The notes beneath the pieces were generated by a model. It was not told the origin of the DNA. It saw only the letters and a program-made list of their open reading frames with translations, and ran no database searches. The position numbers were made by a program, and so were the translations under genes. From an uncultured beta proteobacterium (GTDB lineage: Bacteria; Pseudomonadota; Gammaproteobacteria; Burkholderiales; Burkholderiaceae_C), in NCBI GenBank assembly GCA_903960915.1, contig CAJCCO010000061.1, positions 1 to 64,000 of the forward strand: a stretch of 64,000 nucleotides of DNA, read 5' to 3'. Positions within the stretch are counted from its first letter, which is position 1. Every line of letters starts with the position of its first letter. Shown in pieces: positions 17,032 to 26,308 of the stretch.

Positions 17032-18879
17032 TTACAGCCCCAGTCGTGCCCGGGTGCTTTCGGTAGGACGGCCTTCAGCATCCCAGCCGCGTGCCGAATA
17101 GTACTTGGGCATCATCTCGGCCAGCATGTTGACCTTGCCAGTGGCCGGACCTGTTTTGCAGGCTTCGGTCAACAGGCGGGGTGGCAGGCTGTCGTCCTTG
17201 GCGGTAAAGCCAGCACGGTTGTTGAACTCGCGCTCCATGTTCCAGATGCGCTCGCCAATTTTTTCCAGCTCTTCGGTGGTGAACTGCTCGCCACAGGCAG
17301 CCGACATTTGCGGCGCCAGGTCTGCCAGGCCCCAGGCAAAGGTGGTGAAGATGCACAGGCCAGACGAGTCAAACGCAGCCGTTGCATCTTGGAACGCCTT
17401 GACCAGCTCGGGCTTGCCTTCGTGTTCCAGCGGATCGGTCTTGACCGGAATGCCCAGCACTTCGGAGGCAATGGTGTAGCCGCGCAAGTGGCAGCCGCCC
17501 CGGTTGCTGGTGGCGTAAGCCAGGCCAATACCTTGGATGGCGCGACCGTCGTAGGCCGGGAACTCCTGCCCTTTGCTGGCCATGCTCAGTTCGGGGTGGC
17601 CGAACTTGGCGGTCAGGCGCTTGGAGCCCTTGCCAATTTCTACACCGAAGCCCCGGCTGTAAATAGTTTCTTCCACCAAAAAGGCCAGTGCCTGGGCCGA
17701 GCCAAACTTAGCTTCAATGCCCACCTGCTCTTTGGTCAGCACGCCCATTTCATAGAGCTCCATGACCGCGCCCACGGTGGCGCCAAAGCTGATGGGGTCA
17801 ATGCCTTCCTCGTTGCACAGCATGGTGGCGTATTGCAGGGTTTCCAGATCGTTCACCCCGTTGGCCGCGCCCAAGGCCCAGGCCGCTTCGTATTCCAGGC
17901 CACCTGAGGCGCCCCAGTACTGCGGCTTGTTGGCCACGGTGAAGTGGCTTTCATCCATCTTGCTGATACGTCCGCAGGCGATGGTGCAACCAAAGCAGGC
18001 CTGGTTGGTCACCAGTTGTTTCTTGCCGTCAGACTTGCGTGGCGTGGCCATGGCTTCGGCCGAAATATCTTTGGCGCCTTCAAACTGGTTGTCCTGGTGG
18101 TTGCGCGTTGGCAAGGCACCCACTTCGTTGATGACGTTCATCAGCACCTGCGTGCCATAGGCGGGCAGGCCCTGGCCGGTGACGGCGTTTTCGGCGAGAA
18201 TTTTTTTCTTCTCGGCGATGGCCTTCATGAAGGCCTTGGGATTTTGAATATTGCCAACGCCCTTGGTACCGCGCACGGCAATGGCCTTGAGGTTTTTACT
18301 GCCCATGACCGTGCCTACGCCCGAGCGCCCAGCCGCGCGGTGCAGGTCGTTAACCACGGCGGCATACAGCACGCCGTTTTCACCAGCCTTGCCAATGCTC
18401 GACACGCGGGTCAGCGGATCTTGCAGGCTTTTCTTGAGCAGGGCTTCGGTCTGCCACACGCTTTGGCCCCACAGGTGGGACGCATCACGCAACTCGGCCA
18501 CATCGTCGTTCACATAGAGGTAAACAGGGGTGGGGCTCTTGCCTTCAAAAATCACCATATCCCAACCGGCCATTTTGAACTCAGCACCCCAGTAGCCACC
18601 GGAGTTGGAGCAGGCGATGGTGCCAGTCAGTGGGCTTTTGGTGATGACCGTGTAGCGGCCACCGGTGGACGCCATGGTGCCGGTCAACGGACCGGTTGCC
18701 CAGATGATTTTGTTGTCGGGTGACAGCGCGTCAACGGTGGCGTCAACCTCTTCCACCAGGTATTTGGAGCCCAGGCCGCGCGAACCGAGGTAAGCGTGCG
18801 CCCATGCCATGTTGAGGGGTTCGGACTTGACGGTACCTGCGGTCAAATCAACGCGAAGAATTTTTCCTGCCCATGCCAT
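17032..18879 (-). CDS. aorB: Tungsten-dependent aldehyde:ferredoxin oxidoreductase large subunit
   Basis: The 615-residue protein oxidises aldehydes to carboxylates at a bis-pyranopterin tungsten centre. It starts AGKILRVDLTAGTV, as AOR-family proteins do, has STGGRYTVITKSPLTG in the pterin-binding domain, and holds the [4Fe-4S] pattern CFGCTIAC near residue 296 with a later Cys in SGLCIFTTFAWGL. RGGCHLRGYT lies in the second pterin-binding region. It follows the ferredoxin subunit by 11 bases. The neighbouring ModABC/TupABC genes fit a metal-demanding enzyme. Likely substrates are toxic aldehydes from amino-acid or aromatic degradation. Confidence 0.9.
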   Translation of the reverse strand: MAWAGKILRVDLTAGTVKSEPLNMAWAHAYLGSRGLGSKYLVEEVDATVDALSPDNKIIWATGPLTGTMASTGGRYTVITKSPLTGTIACSNSGGYWGAEFKMAGWDMVIFEGKSPTPVYLYVNDDVAELRDASHLWGQSVWQTEALLKKSLQDPLTRVSSIGKAGENGVLYAAVVNDLHRAAGRSGVGTVMGSKNLKAIAVRGTKGVGNIQNPKAFMKAIAEKKKILAENAVTGQGLPAYGTQVLMNVINEVGALPTRNHQDNQFEGAKDISAEAMATPRKSDGKKQLVTNQACFGCTIACGRISKMDESHFTVANKPQYWGASGGLEYEAAWALGAANGVNDLETLQYATMLCNEEGIDPISFGATVGAVMELYEMGVLTKEQVGIEAKFGSAQALAFLVEETIYSRGFGVEIGKGSKRLTAKFGHPELSMASKGQEFPAYDGRAIQGIGLAYATSNRGGCHLRGYTIASEVLGIPVKTDPLEHEGKPELVKAFQDATAAFDSSGLCIFTTFAWGLADLAPQMSAACGEQFTTEELEKIGERIWNMEREFNNRAGFTAKDDSLPPRLLTEACKTGPATGKVNMLAEMMPKYYSARGWDAEGRPTESTRARLGL

Positions 18880-18890
18880 GATGGTTCTCC

Positions 18891-19367
18891 TTATTTAGCC
18901 GAAGGCTGGTTACCGAGCTTGTCAGCCCACTGTTCCATCTTGCCCAGGCCGGTCCAGTTGGCGTCGATGAAGGTGATGGCCCCGGTGGGGCATGCTGTGG
19001 CACAAGCCGGGTCGCCACCGCAGAGGTCGCACTTCTGGACCTTGCCGGTTTCTTCCACGTAATTGATGGTGCCAAACGGGCAGGCAATGGTGCACACCTT
19101 GCAACCCACACAGGTGGATTCGTTAACCACTTTGGCGCCGGTGGCTTTGTCCACCGTGATGGCCTCTACCGGGCACGCGTGCAGGCACCAGGCCTCGTCG
19201 CACTGGGTGCAGGTGTAGGGCACTTTTTTGCCCGTATGGTGGAAGTCAAACACCTTAATACGCGACTTGGCGGTGGCAAAGGTACCGTAGTTCTCAAAGG
19301 TACAGGCCATCTCGCATTGGAGGCACCCAGTGCATTTGTCCGGGTTGATGTGCAACATCTTCTGCAT
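18891..19367 (-). CDS. aorA: Aldehyde oxidoreductase ferredoxin-like subunit (four [4Fe-4S] clusters)
   Basis: The 158-residue protein has four cysteine clusters: CTGCLQCEMAC, CTQCDEAWCLHACP, CVGCKVCTIACP and CDLCGGDPACATACP, enough for four [4Fe-4S] centres. This matches the AorA subunit of the A. aromaticum enzyme, which polymerises into a conducting filament decorated by AorB. ATG 19367 is chosen because AGGAGAA lies just upstream; an earlier in-frame codon has no support. It is the first gene of the minus-strand aor operon, divergent from modA. Confidence 0.9.
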   Translation of the reverse strand: MQKMLHINPDKCTGCLQCEMACTFENYGTFATAKSRIKVFDFHHTGKKVPYTCTQCDEAWCLHACPVEAITVDKATGAKVVNESTCVGCKVCTIACPFGTINYVEETGKVQKCDLCGGDPACATACPTGAITFIDANWTGLGKMEQWADKLGNQPSAK

Positions 19368-19457
19368 TTTTTCTCCTAGGGGTAGTGGCACGCAAGCTAT
19401 GCAAAGCATTGCCTATGAAATACTGAACATAGCGATTCTTAGCGCTAATTTGCCGTA

Positions 19458-19478
19458 AAAATCTAGGGGAAACCCTAG
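19458..19478. promoter_or_regulatory. Palindrome in the aor/modA divergent promoter region
   Basis: CTAGGG-GAAA-CCCTAG is a perfect 6-bp inverted repeat at 19463-19478, preceded by AAAAT. The 11-mer AAAATCTAGGG recurs in reverse orientation upstream of the TRAP transporter genes (31023-31033). It lies 90 bp upstream of aorA and 66 bp upstream of modA, so it may be a shared regulator site. Confidence 0.55.
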
Positions 19479-19544
19479 TCAACCATTCAACTGACGCGAA
19501 TATTACAAAGGGCTGATCCAGCGCAAGCGCCGGCATGCCTGAGA

Positions 19545-20408
19545 ATGCGGCCTATGCGCGACGCACCCAACCACCTATCCCCCAGCCCGTGGCGTGCGCT
19601 TCGCCTCTGGGGCAGACACTTGCGACTGCCTTTAGTTGGGGTGATGGTTAGACCGATGCTTGCGCTGATGGGTGCGCTGCTGGGTGGGCTGATGCTGTTC
19701 AGCCTGGGTGTGCAAGCCGAGCAAGTGCGGGTAGCGGTGGCGGCCAACTTTGCAACGCCCATGAAACAACTGGCCGCCCAGTTCCAGACTGAGACCGGCC
19801 ACCAGGCGGTGCTGTCAGTGGGCGCCAGCGGCAAGCTGTATGCACAAATTAAAAGCGGCGCGCCGTTTGATGTGCTGCTCAGCGCCGACAGAGAAACCCC
19901 AACCCGGCTGGTTCAGGAAGGCGTCGCCGTGGCAGCCAGCCGCTTCACCTATGCCACCGGTCGGCTGGTGCTGTGGTCGGCCCAGCCTGGGCTGGTGGAC
20001 GGCCAAGGCGAGGTGCTGAAAACCGGCCAATTCAAACACCTGGCCTTGGCCGCACCGCAGCTGGCGCCCTACGGAGCAGCGGCGGTACAGACGCTGACGC
20101 AACTGGGCGTGCTGACCCGCGTGTCGCCGCGCTGGGTACAAGGTGAAAGCATTGGCCAAACCTACAGTTTTGTGGCCACCGGCAACGCCGATCTGGGTTT
20201 TGTGGCGCTGTCGCAGGTGTATGCCAACGGAAAAATTAGCAGCGGCTCCGCCTGGGTGGTGCCTGAGACATTGCACAGCCCTTTGCACCAGGACGCTGTG
20301 TTGCTCACGCGGGGGCAGGGCAACGCCGGCGCGGCGGCGCTGCTGGCTTTTCTTAAAACCGACAAGGCCCGCGCAGCTATTCGCGCCTTTGGCTATGACA
20401 CGCCCTGA
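19545..20408 (+). CDS. modA: Molybdate ABC transporter periplasmic binding protein
   Basis: ModA captures molybdate (and tungstate) in the periplasm. The mature part opens QVRVAVAANFATPMKQLAAQ and carries VGASGKLYAQIKSGAPFDVLLSAD with the serine and alanine oxyanion-binding positions typical of ModA. The frame from ATG 19545 has a long N-terminal extension; ATG 19644 would give a more usual signal peptide (MVRPMLALMGALLGGLMLF...VQA). I keep the longer frame but regard the later start as equally likely. First gene of modABC. Confidence 0.9.
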   Translation: MRPMRDAPNHLSPSPWRALRLWGRHLRLPLVGVMVRPMLALMGALLGGLMLFSLGVQAEQVRVAVAANFATPMKQLAAQFQTETGHQAVLSVGASGKLYAQIKSGAPFDVLLSADRETPTRLVQEGVAVAASRFTYATGRLVLWSAQPGLVDGQGEVLKTGQFKHLALAAPQLAPYGAAAVQTLTQLGVLTRVSPRWVQGESIGQTYSFVATGNADLGFVALSQVYANGKISSGSAWVVPETLHSPLHQDAVLLTRGQGNAGAAALLAFLKTDKARAAIRAFGYDTP

Positions 20409-20435
20409 GCCCTACCCGATGTACCCGATGCAACC

Positions 20436-21137
20436 ATGCCCACGCTGACCTGGTTTGCCCCCTACGCTGACGCCGTCTGGCTCACCCTGAAGCTGGCTGG
20501 CCTGACCACGCTGCTGCTTTTGCTATTGGGCACGCCACTGGCCTGGTGGCTGGCACGCACCCGCTCCTGGCTCAAGGGGCCGGTGGGCGCCTTGGTGGCG
20601 ATGCCGCTGGTGCTGCCGCCCACGGTGATTGGCTTTTACTTGCTGGTGGCCATGGGGCCAAACGGCCCTATCGGGCAGTTCACCCAAAGCCTGGGGCTGG
20701 GCTTGCTGCCTTTCAGCTTTGCTGGGCTCTTGCTGGGCTCGGTCATTTACTCGCTGCCCTTTGTGGTGCAACCCCTGCACAACGCGTTTGAGGCGCTCGG
20801 CGACGGCCCCCTGGAGGCCGCCGCCACGCTGCGGGCCTCGCCCCTCGATACGTTTTTGCACGTGGTGCTGCCCCTGGCCAAGCCGGGCTACCTCAGCGCC
20901 AGCGTGCTGGGCTTTGCCCATACCGTGGGTGAATTTGGCGTGGTGCTGATGATTGGCGGCAACATTCCCGGCCAAACCCGCGTGCTGTCGGTGCAAATTT
21001 ACGACCACGTGGAGGCCCTGGAATATGCCCAGGCACACGGCTTGGCCGCTGGCATGGTGCTGTTTTCGTTTGCTGCGCTGCTGGCCCTTTACCTGCTCAA
21101 CCCCACCGGGCGGCGCCACCGCAGCATGGGCCCATGA
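20436..21137 (+). CDS. modB: Molybdate ABC transporter permease
   Basis: A 233-residue inner-membrane permease with five to six helices. It carries the family signature [15 protein letters not shown] at about residues 56-70 and the EAA-type coupling loop [20 protein letters not shown]. Its length matches ModB. The stop overlaps the modC start (ATGA). Confidence 0.93.
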   Translation: MPTLTWFAPYADAVWLTLKLAGLTTLLLLLLGTPLAWWLARTRSWLKGPVGALVAMPLVLPPTVIGFYLLVAMGPNGPIGQFTQSLGLGLLPFSFAGLLLGSVIYSLPFVVQPLHNAFEALGDGPLEAAATLRASPLDTFLHVVLPLAKPGYLSASVLGFAHTVGEFGVVLMIGGNIPGQTRVLSVQIYDHVEALEYAQAHGLAAGMVLFSFAALLALYLLNPTGRRHRSMGP

Positions 21138-22225
21138 GCGCGCCCACACCACCCCGGCTGCAAGCCCAACTTCAGTTGGCCTACCCTGGCTTTTCGCTGG
21201 ATGTGAACCTGGAGCTGGCTAGCGCCGGTGTGACGGCTCTGGTAGGGCCCTCAGGCTCGGGCAAAACCAGCTGCCTGCGCACCATTGCCGGGCTGGAGCG
21301 TCGCGCCACCGGGCGCGTGGTGGTCAACGGCGAGGTCTGGCAAGACGACCGCCAAGGCCTCTTCATGCCGGTGCACCAACGCGCTCTGGGCTATGTGTTT
21401 CAGGACGCGCGGCTGTTTGCGCACCTGAGCGTGGCGCAGAACCTGGCCTTTGGGCAGCAGCGCGTCCCCGTGGCCGAACGCCGCGTGTCGCTGGAGCAGG
21501 CCATCGCCCTGCTGGGCATCGCCCCTTTGCTCAAGCGCCAGCCCGACACGCTCTCGGGTGGCGAACGCCAGCGTGTGGCCATGGCGCGCGCCCTGGCCAG
21601 TAGCCCGCGCCTGCTGCTGATGGACGAACCCCTGGCGGCACTGGACGCCCAACGCAAGGCCGACATCCTGCCCTACCTGGAAAACCTGCAGCGCGAACTC
21701 GATATTCCCGTGCTGTACGTCAGCCACGCCATGGACGAGGTCACCCGCCTGGCGGACCACTTGGTGCTGCTGGACGCTGGACGGGTCAGCGCCAGCGGGC
21801 CGACGCAAACGCTGCTCACCCGGCTGGATTTACCCCTGGCGCATGGCGACGCAGCCGGCGCGGTGGTGCCTGCCTGCATTGCCAGCCATGACAGCGAGGA
21901 GCACCTGACCCTGGCCAGTTTTGCCGGCGGCACGCTGCTGCTGCCCTGGCAGAACCGGCCGGTGGGCCAAACGCTCAAGGTGCGTATTCAAGCCCGCGAT
22001 GTGAGCCTGACGCTGGCGCGGCAAACCGGCACCAGTATTCAGAACATTTTGGAGGCCACGGTCAGCGCCCTGTCGCCCGACAGTCCGGGCCAGACCATGG
22101 TGGCCCTGGACATAGGCGGCTGCACGCTGCTGGCCCGGGTCACCCAGCGCTCGGTACGGCAATTGGGTTTACAACCCGGGCTGCGCCTGTTCGCCCAGAT
22201 CAAGGGCGTAGCCATTCTGGGGTGA
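21134..22225 (+). CDS. modC: Molybdate ABC transporter ATP-binding protein
   Basis: The 363-residue ATPase has Walker [14 protein letters not shown] near residues 38-50, the signature [15 protein letters not shown] and Walker [15 protein letters not shown]-terminal Mop/TOBE oxyanion-binding domain follows ([10 protein letters not shown] ... [13 protein letters not shown]), which distinguishes ModC from other importer ATPases. It converges with tupA, whose gene ends 14 bases away; no terminator is visible between them. Confidence 0.93.
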   Translation: MSAPTPPRLQAQLQLAYPGFSLDVNLELASAGVTALVGPSGSGKTSCLRTIAGLERRATGRVVVNGEVWQDDRQGLFMPVHQRALGYVFQDARLFAHLSVAQNLAFGQQRVPVAERRVSLEQAIALLGIAPLLKRQPDTLSGGERQRVAMARALASSPRLLLMDEPLAALDAQRKADILPYLENLQRELDIPVLYVSHAMDEVTRLADHLVLLDAGRVSASGPTQTLLTRLDLPLAHGDAAGAVVPACIASHDSEEHLTLASFAGGTLLLPWQNRPVGQTLKVRIQARDVSLTLARQTGTSIQNILEATVSALSPDSPGQTMVALDIGGCTLLARVTQRSVRQLGLQPGLRLFAQIKGVAILG

Positions 22226-22239
22226 CAGTGTGGGATGGA

Positions 22240-23070
22240 TCATTGAGCCGCGTTCGGAAAGAACAACTGCTCACCGCCAATTTTGTAACTGGCTATAACG
22301 CCTTGGCCCACTGGCGAGATCACCCAGTCCACAAACTTTTGCGCCTCGGCGGTCTTCACGTGCGGGTGCTTGGCCGGGTTCACCACCATCACGCCGTACT
22401 GGTTGAACAGCTGGCGGTCACCCTCCACCAGCACCGTCAGATCGGCCCGGTTCTTGAAGCTCAGCCAAGTGCCGCGGTCAGCCAGCACATAGGCGCCGCT
22501 GCTGGACGCAATATTGAGCGCCGGCCCCATGCCGCAGCCGCATTCCTTGTACCCGCCACCCTTGTTGGCGGCTAAGCCGGCCTGTTTCCAGTAGCGCAAC
22601 TCTGCGGCGTGCGTGCCGCTTTTGTCACCGCGCGAAATGAAGTTGGCGCCCGCGCCTGAGAGTTTTTTCAGCGCCTCCACAATGTCGCGGCCCTTGGTTT
22701 TAGCGGGGTCAGCGGCGGGGCCAATCAGCACAAAGTCGTTGTACATGACGGGATAGCGCTTGAGGGCGAAACCATCGACCACCATTTTTTCTTCGGCCTC
22801 CTGGTCATGCACAAACAGCACATCGGCGTCACCGCGGCGCCCCATGTCGAGCGCCTGCCCGGTGCCTAAGGCGACGACTTTGACGTCGAGTCCACTGTCT
22901 TTTTTGAACGCCGGGAGCAAGTGGGCAAACAGGCCCGACTGCTCGGTCGACGTGGTGGACGCCATCACCAGGGTCTGCGCCTGCACCCCGCCACTGGCGG
23001 CCCAGACCGCCACTGCCAGCACGGCTTGCACAGGAACGCCCGACATTTTCTTCATCAGTTTTTTCAACAT
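22240..23070 (-). CDS. tupA: Tungstate ABC transporter periplasmic binding protein
   Basis: A 276-residue secreted protein with a signal peptide ending near VQA (about residue 31). The mature N terminus reads TLVMASTTSTEQSGLFAHLL, which contains the TTS motif of TupA proteins, and the second oxyanion loop reads FISRGDKSGTHAAEL. These signatures separate TupA, highly selective for tungstate, from ModA and WtpA. ATG 23070 overlaps the tupC stop. It is the last gene of tupBCA, an order unlike the more usual tupABC. Confidence 0.9.
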   Translation of the reverse strand: MLKKLMKKMSGVPVQAVLAVAVWAASGGVQAQTLVMASTTSTEQSGLFAHLLPAFKKDSGLDVKVVALGTGQALDMGRRGDADVLFVHDQEAEEKMVVDGFALKRYPVMYNDFVLIGPAADPAKTKGRDIVEALKKLSGAGANFISRGDKSGTHAAELRYWKQAGLAANKGGGYKECGCGMGPALNIASSSGAYVLADRGTWLSFKNRADLTVLVEGDRQLFNQYGVMVVNPAKHPHVKTAEAQKFVDWVISPVGQGVIASYKIGGEQLFFPNAAQ

Positions 23071-23813
23071 CACACCAGTTCTCCTTTAACAAACAAATGA
23101 GCCGCCGGGTACTGCGACTGCAGCAGCGGCCCGCTAAAAAAATCAGCCACCGGCAGGTCGGCCAGCACCTGCCCGTGTTCCAGATAAATGACGCGACTGG
23201 CCAGACGCTTAACCTGCCCGAGGTTGTGGCTGGCAAAAATCAGGGTCATGGCGCTGCCTGCTGCGCCATTCACGTTGGCAAACTCGGCAATCAGCGCCTC
23301 GACCTCGCGCTTGGCGTGGGGGTCCAGGCTGGCGGTGGGCTCATCGAGCAGCAGCACTTGGGCGTTTTGTGCCCAGGCCCGCGCCATGGCCACCCGCTGC
23401 TGCTGGCCACCCGAAAGCTGGCGTGCCGGGCGCAGCGCCAGCTCGGCCAGGCCCACACGCGCCAGGGCTTGCAGCGCCAGCACTTTGGCCTGTGCCCAAG
23501 GCTTACCACCCAGCCACAGCCCCAGGGCAATATTGCTCTGCACCGACATGCGCAACAAATGCGGCCGTTGAAACAACATGGCCTGGCGCACCCCCGGCGC
23601 GCGCACCACCTGCCCCGCCGTGGGCTCAGCCAGCCCGTGCAGCAAACGCAGCAGGGTGCTTTTGCCGCAGCCGTTGGCGCCCACCAGCGCCACACGCTCA
23701 CCGGCCTGAATGGACAGGTTCAGCCCGCTCAAAGCCCGTACGGTCGATGCCGAGCGGCCAAAATGCACGCTGGCCTGGGCCAGGCTCACCACCGGCGCCA
23801 AGGCCTGGCTCAC
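23070..23813 (-). CDS. tupC: Tungstate ABC transporter ATP-binding protein
   Basis: The 247-residue ATPase has Walker A GANGCGKSTLLRLL (about residues 39-52), signature [15 protein letters not shown] and Walker B LLLDEPTASLD. It lacks the C-terminal Mop domain of ModC, as expected for TupC. It starts with GTG inside a GTGA overlap with tupB, and its own stop overlaps the tupA start, so the three genes are translationally coupled. Confidence 0.9.
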   Translation of the reverse strand: MSQALAPVVSLAQASVHFGRSASTVRALSGLNLSIQAGERVALVGANGCGKSTLLRLLHGLAEPTAGQVVRAPGVRQAMLFQRPHLLRMSVQSNIALGLWLGGKPWAQAKVLALQALARVGLAELALRPARQLSGGQQQRVAMARAWAQNAQVLLLDEPTASLDPHAKREVEALIAEFANVNGAAGSAMTLIFASHNLGQVKRLASRVIYLEHGQVLADLPVADFFSGPLLQSQYPAAHLFVKGELV

Positions 23814-24556
23814 AAGGACACCCCTAAAGCCGTGGCGTTCACTGCGCCGGTTTGCCCTTCAGCGCGTTCGCGCCAGCGCCGCACGCTGGCAATCAGCACA
23901 TTGAGCGCCAGCACCACAGCCAGCAAGATCAGCCCCAGCCCCAGCGCCAGTGGCAGGTCGCCCTTGGAGGTCTCTAGCGCAATGGCCGTGGTCATGACGC
24001 GGGTGAACCCGTCGATGTTGCCGCCCACAATCATCACCGCGCCGACTTCAGAAATAGCCCGGCCAAACGAGGCAATCAGCACCATGAGCAGGGCATAACG
24101 CTCGTCCCAGGCCAACAGCCCACTGCGCAGCCAGGGCCGGGCGCCCAGCGAACGCAACTGCTCGCCGTGCAGCACTTCAGCGTCTTCTACGGCCTGGCGC
24201 GTCAAGGCCGTCACCACCGGCAACACCAACAGGGCTTGCGCCAGCACCATGGCCTTGAACGAAAACAACCAGCCCAAAAATCCCAGCGGCCCGGAGCGCG
24301 ACAGCAGCAAATACACCACCAACCCGACCACCACCGACGGCACGGCTAAAAAAGTATTGAGCAGGGTCAGCACCAGGCCACGCCCCTTGAACCGGGCCAC
24401 GCCCAGCCAGGCGCCCAAAGCCAAACCGAGGCCGCAGGCCAGCACGCAGGCCGTGGCACTGACCGCCAGGGAGCGGCCCACAATGGCGAGTAGGGCAGGG
24501 TCTAAAGAGACGATGAGTTGCAGCGCGGTACCCGCGCTTTGGGTGAATGTGGTCAT
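23810..24556 (-). CDS. tupB: Tungstate ABC transporter permease
   Basis: A 248-residue permease with about five to six helices. It is of the TupB type, with SVVVGLVVYLLLSRSGPLGF and the coupling segment LRSLGARPW followed by SEVGAVMIVGGNIDGFTRV. It is the first gene of the tup operon and diverges from the regulator gene at 24622 across a 65-bp gap. Confidence 0.9.
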   Translation of the reverse strand: MTTFTQSAGTALQLIVSLDPALLAIVGRSLAVSATACVLACGLGLALGAWLGVARFKGRGLVLTLLNTFLAVPSVVVGLVVYLLLSRSGPLGFLGWLFSFKAMVLAQALLVLPVVTALTRQAVEDAEVLHGEQLRSLGARPWLRSGLLAWDERYALLMVLIASFGRAISEVGAVMIVGGNIDGFTRVMTTAIALETSKGDLPLALGLGLILLAVVLALNVLIASVRRWRERAEGQTGAVNATALGVSL

Positions 24557-24577
24557 GACGAGGAGAAAAGAAACTTG

Positions 24578-24605
24578 GGTTATCGTAGTCGTCGATCCAA
24601 TAACC
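24578..24605. promoter_or_regulatory. Inverted repeat between tupB and its divergent regulator
   Basis: GGTTAT (24578-24583) and ATAACC (24600-24605) form an inverted repeat with a 16-base spacer in the short divergent gap. TATCG and CGATA also occur in inverted arrangement, slightly offset. The location fits an operator for the ModE-like regulator, but the match to the classical E. coli ModE box is only partial. Confidence 0.45.
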
Positions 24606-24621
24606 AGCGATATGAACCCCC

Positions 24622-25761
24622 GTGCATAGGCTCCAGTTCCACTACACCCTGTCGAGCGACAGCAGCCCCGCCCTGGTGCGCAACCCCTTGATCGACTTGT
24701 TGCAAGCCGTGTCTTCGCAAGGCTCCATCTCGGCGGGCGCGCGCGCGCTGGGTTTGTCCTACCGCCATGTTTGGGGTGAACTCAAACGCTGGGAAGGCGA
24801 ACTGGGCCACGAGTTGGTGGTCTGGGAAAAAGGCCAATCTGCCCGGCTGACCGAATTTGGCGCCAAGCTGATGTGGGCCGAGCGCCAGGCCCAGGCGCGT
24901 TTGGCGCCCCAAATAGAAGCTTTGCGCAGCGACCTGGAACGGGCCTTTGCCGTCGCCTTTGACGACAATGCGCATGTGGTCACGATGCACGCCAGCCATG
25001 ACCACGCCCTGACCGCCCTGCGCGAACACGCACTAGGCGCCAACCATGAGCAACTGCACCTGGATATTCGTTTCGGTGGCAGCGTGGACGCCCTGCGCGA
25101 CCTCAACGAGGGCCGTTGCGTGCTGGCTGGTTTCCATACCCTGCAACACCCTGCCCCCGGCTCGCTGGCCGAGCGCATTTACAAACCGCTGCTGCAGCCG
25201 GGCCTGCACAAAATCTTGGGCTTTGCCAACCGCACGCAAGGCCTGATGGTGGCGCCGGGCAACCCGCTGGGTCTGCAATCGCTGCAAGACCTGGTGGCCA
25301 AGAAAGCCCGCTTTGCCAACCGCGCACTGGGTACCGGCACGCGCGTCGTGCTAGACGAACTGCTGGCGCAAAACGGCCTGCGCGCCGCCGAGTTGATTGG
25401 CTACCAGCACACCGAACCCTCGCACACCGCCGTGGCCCACGCTGTGGCGGCCGGCGCTGTGGACGCCGGTCTGGGCATCGAGGTAGCGGCCCGTGCGCTG
25501 GGGCTGGTCTTTGTGCCGCTGGTGCAAGAAAGCTACCACCTGGTGTGCCTGAAAACCGCGCTGGAGGAACCCGCCATCGTCGCCCTGCGCACGGTGTTGC
25601 AAAGCCCGCAGTGGCAGCAAGAGCTTGCGCGTATGCCGGGCTACACCCCCAGCCACAGCGGCCAGGTGCAGTCGCTGCGCAAGGTGCTGCCGTGGTGGGA
25701 CTTGAAACCTAAAAAGAGCGCTGGTGCGCCGCGGCGGAGCAGCGCCAAGTCTGCGGACTGA
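24622..25761 (+). CDS. ModE-like HTH / periplasmic-binding-domain regulator of tungstate uptake
   Basis: The 379-residue protein combines a LysR/ModE-type winged helix (about residues 20-80; SISAGARALGLSYRHVWGEL, GHELVVWEKGQ) with a large C-terminal periplasmic-binding-like domain (COG1910 type; AGFHTLQHPAPG ... GLMVAPGNPLGL ... GTGTRVVLDELL). Such one-component regulators, sometimes called TupR, sense oxyanions or the cofactor and regulate adjacent tup or mod genes. The only usable start is GTG 24622; an upstream ATG at 24612 is closed after five codons. It is divergent from tupBCA. Confidence 0.85.
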   Translation: MHRLQFHYTLSSDSSPALVRNPLIDLLQAVSSQGSISAGARALGLSYRHVWGELKRWEGELGHELVVWEKGQSARLTEFGAKLMWAERQAQARLAPQIEALRSDLERAFAVAFDDNAHVVTMHASHDHALTALREHALGANHEQLHLDIRFGGSVDALRDLNEGRCVLAGFHTLQHPAPGSLAERIYKPLLQPGLHKILGFANRTQGLMVAPGNPLGLQSLQDLVAKKARFANRALGTGTRVVLDELLAQNGLRAAELIGYQHTEPSHTAVAHAVAAGAVDAGLGIEVAARALGLVFVPLVQESYHLVCLKTALEEPAIVALRTVLQSPQWQQELARMPGYTPSHSGQVQSLRKVLPWWDLKPKKSAGAPRRSSAKSAD

Positions 25762-26272
25762 ATTTAAGTCAAGCCGCACAACTGGGCCGCGATTTTCGCA
25801 TTGGCGATTTGTCGCAAATCGTTTTGTCGCTCTACGGCGCTTTGCCCTTGCCCGCTGACGTCAATCCGCAGCGCAATTTGGGCCAGATTTCGGCATACGC
25901 ATACGGCAACTCCAAAGCTAGCAAAACCCTGGTGCTGGGCTGGAACTTTGAGCCATCAATTGACGAAACCATCACTGCGCTCAATGACAGCCGCTTGGAA
26001 GTGCTGGTGATCCCTCCCGACCTGATGGACAGCCTCAAGAAGAAGGGCGGCATCGACAAGCTACGCGGCTAGGTGCGTTTCTCGTCGCTGCAATACCTGA
26101 CCATCGAGCCGATCACGCGCCAGGCTTCCGCCAGTACAGGTGAAGAAACCATGACGGTCAAGCTCAAGAACTACGTACTGCTCTCGCCCGAGGCCAATCG
26201 GGGCTGCGCCGGGTGTGCGTACGTGTGGTGGATGTATTTGGCTTTGAAGCCGAAGTGGTCGCGTCCATTTGA
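25761..26272 (+). pseudogene. Remnant of a DNA methyltransferase (type III Mod-like) C terminus
   Basis: No start codon is usable. The frame is open from the end of the regulator gene, with NLSQAAQLGRDFR and then LGQISAYAYGNSK and TLVLGWNFEPSIDETITAL, until an in-frame TAG at 26070. It continues in the same frame with LTIEPITRQASASTGEETMT and KLKNYVLLSPEA, after which the sequence shifts frame near 26,210 and ends VRVVDVFGFEAEVVASI before a TGA. The (K/R)VVD(V/I)FG ending is a feature of Mod-type adenine methylases as I know them. A 5' truncation, an internal stop and a probable internal deletion or shift show that it is dead. It precedes a type III-like restriction subunit. Confidence 0.7.
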
Positions 26273-26308
26273 TGATGTGCAGCAATGAACGCTACCAAAT
26301 GCAAACAA

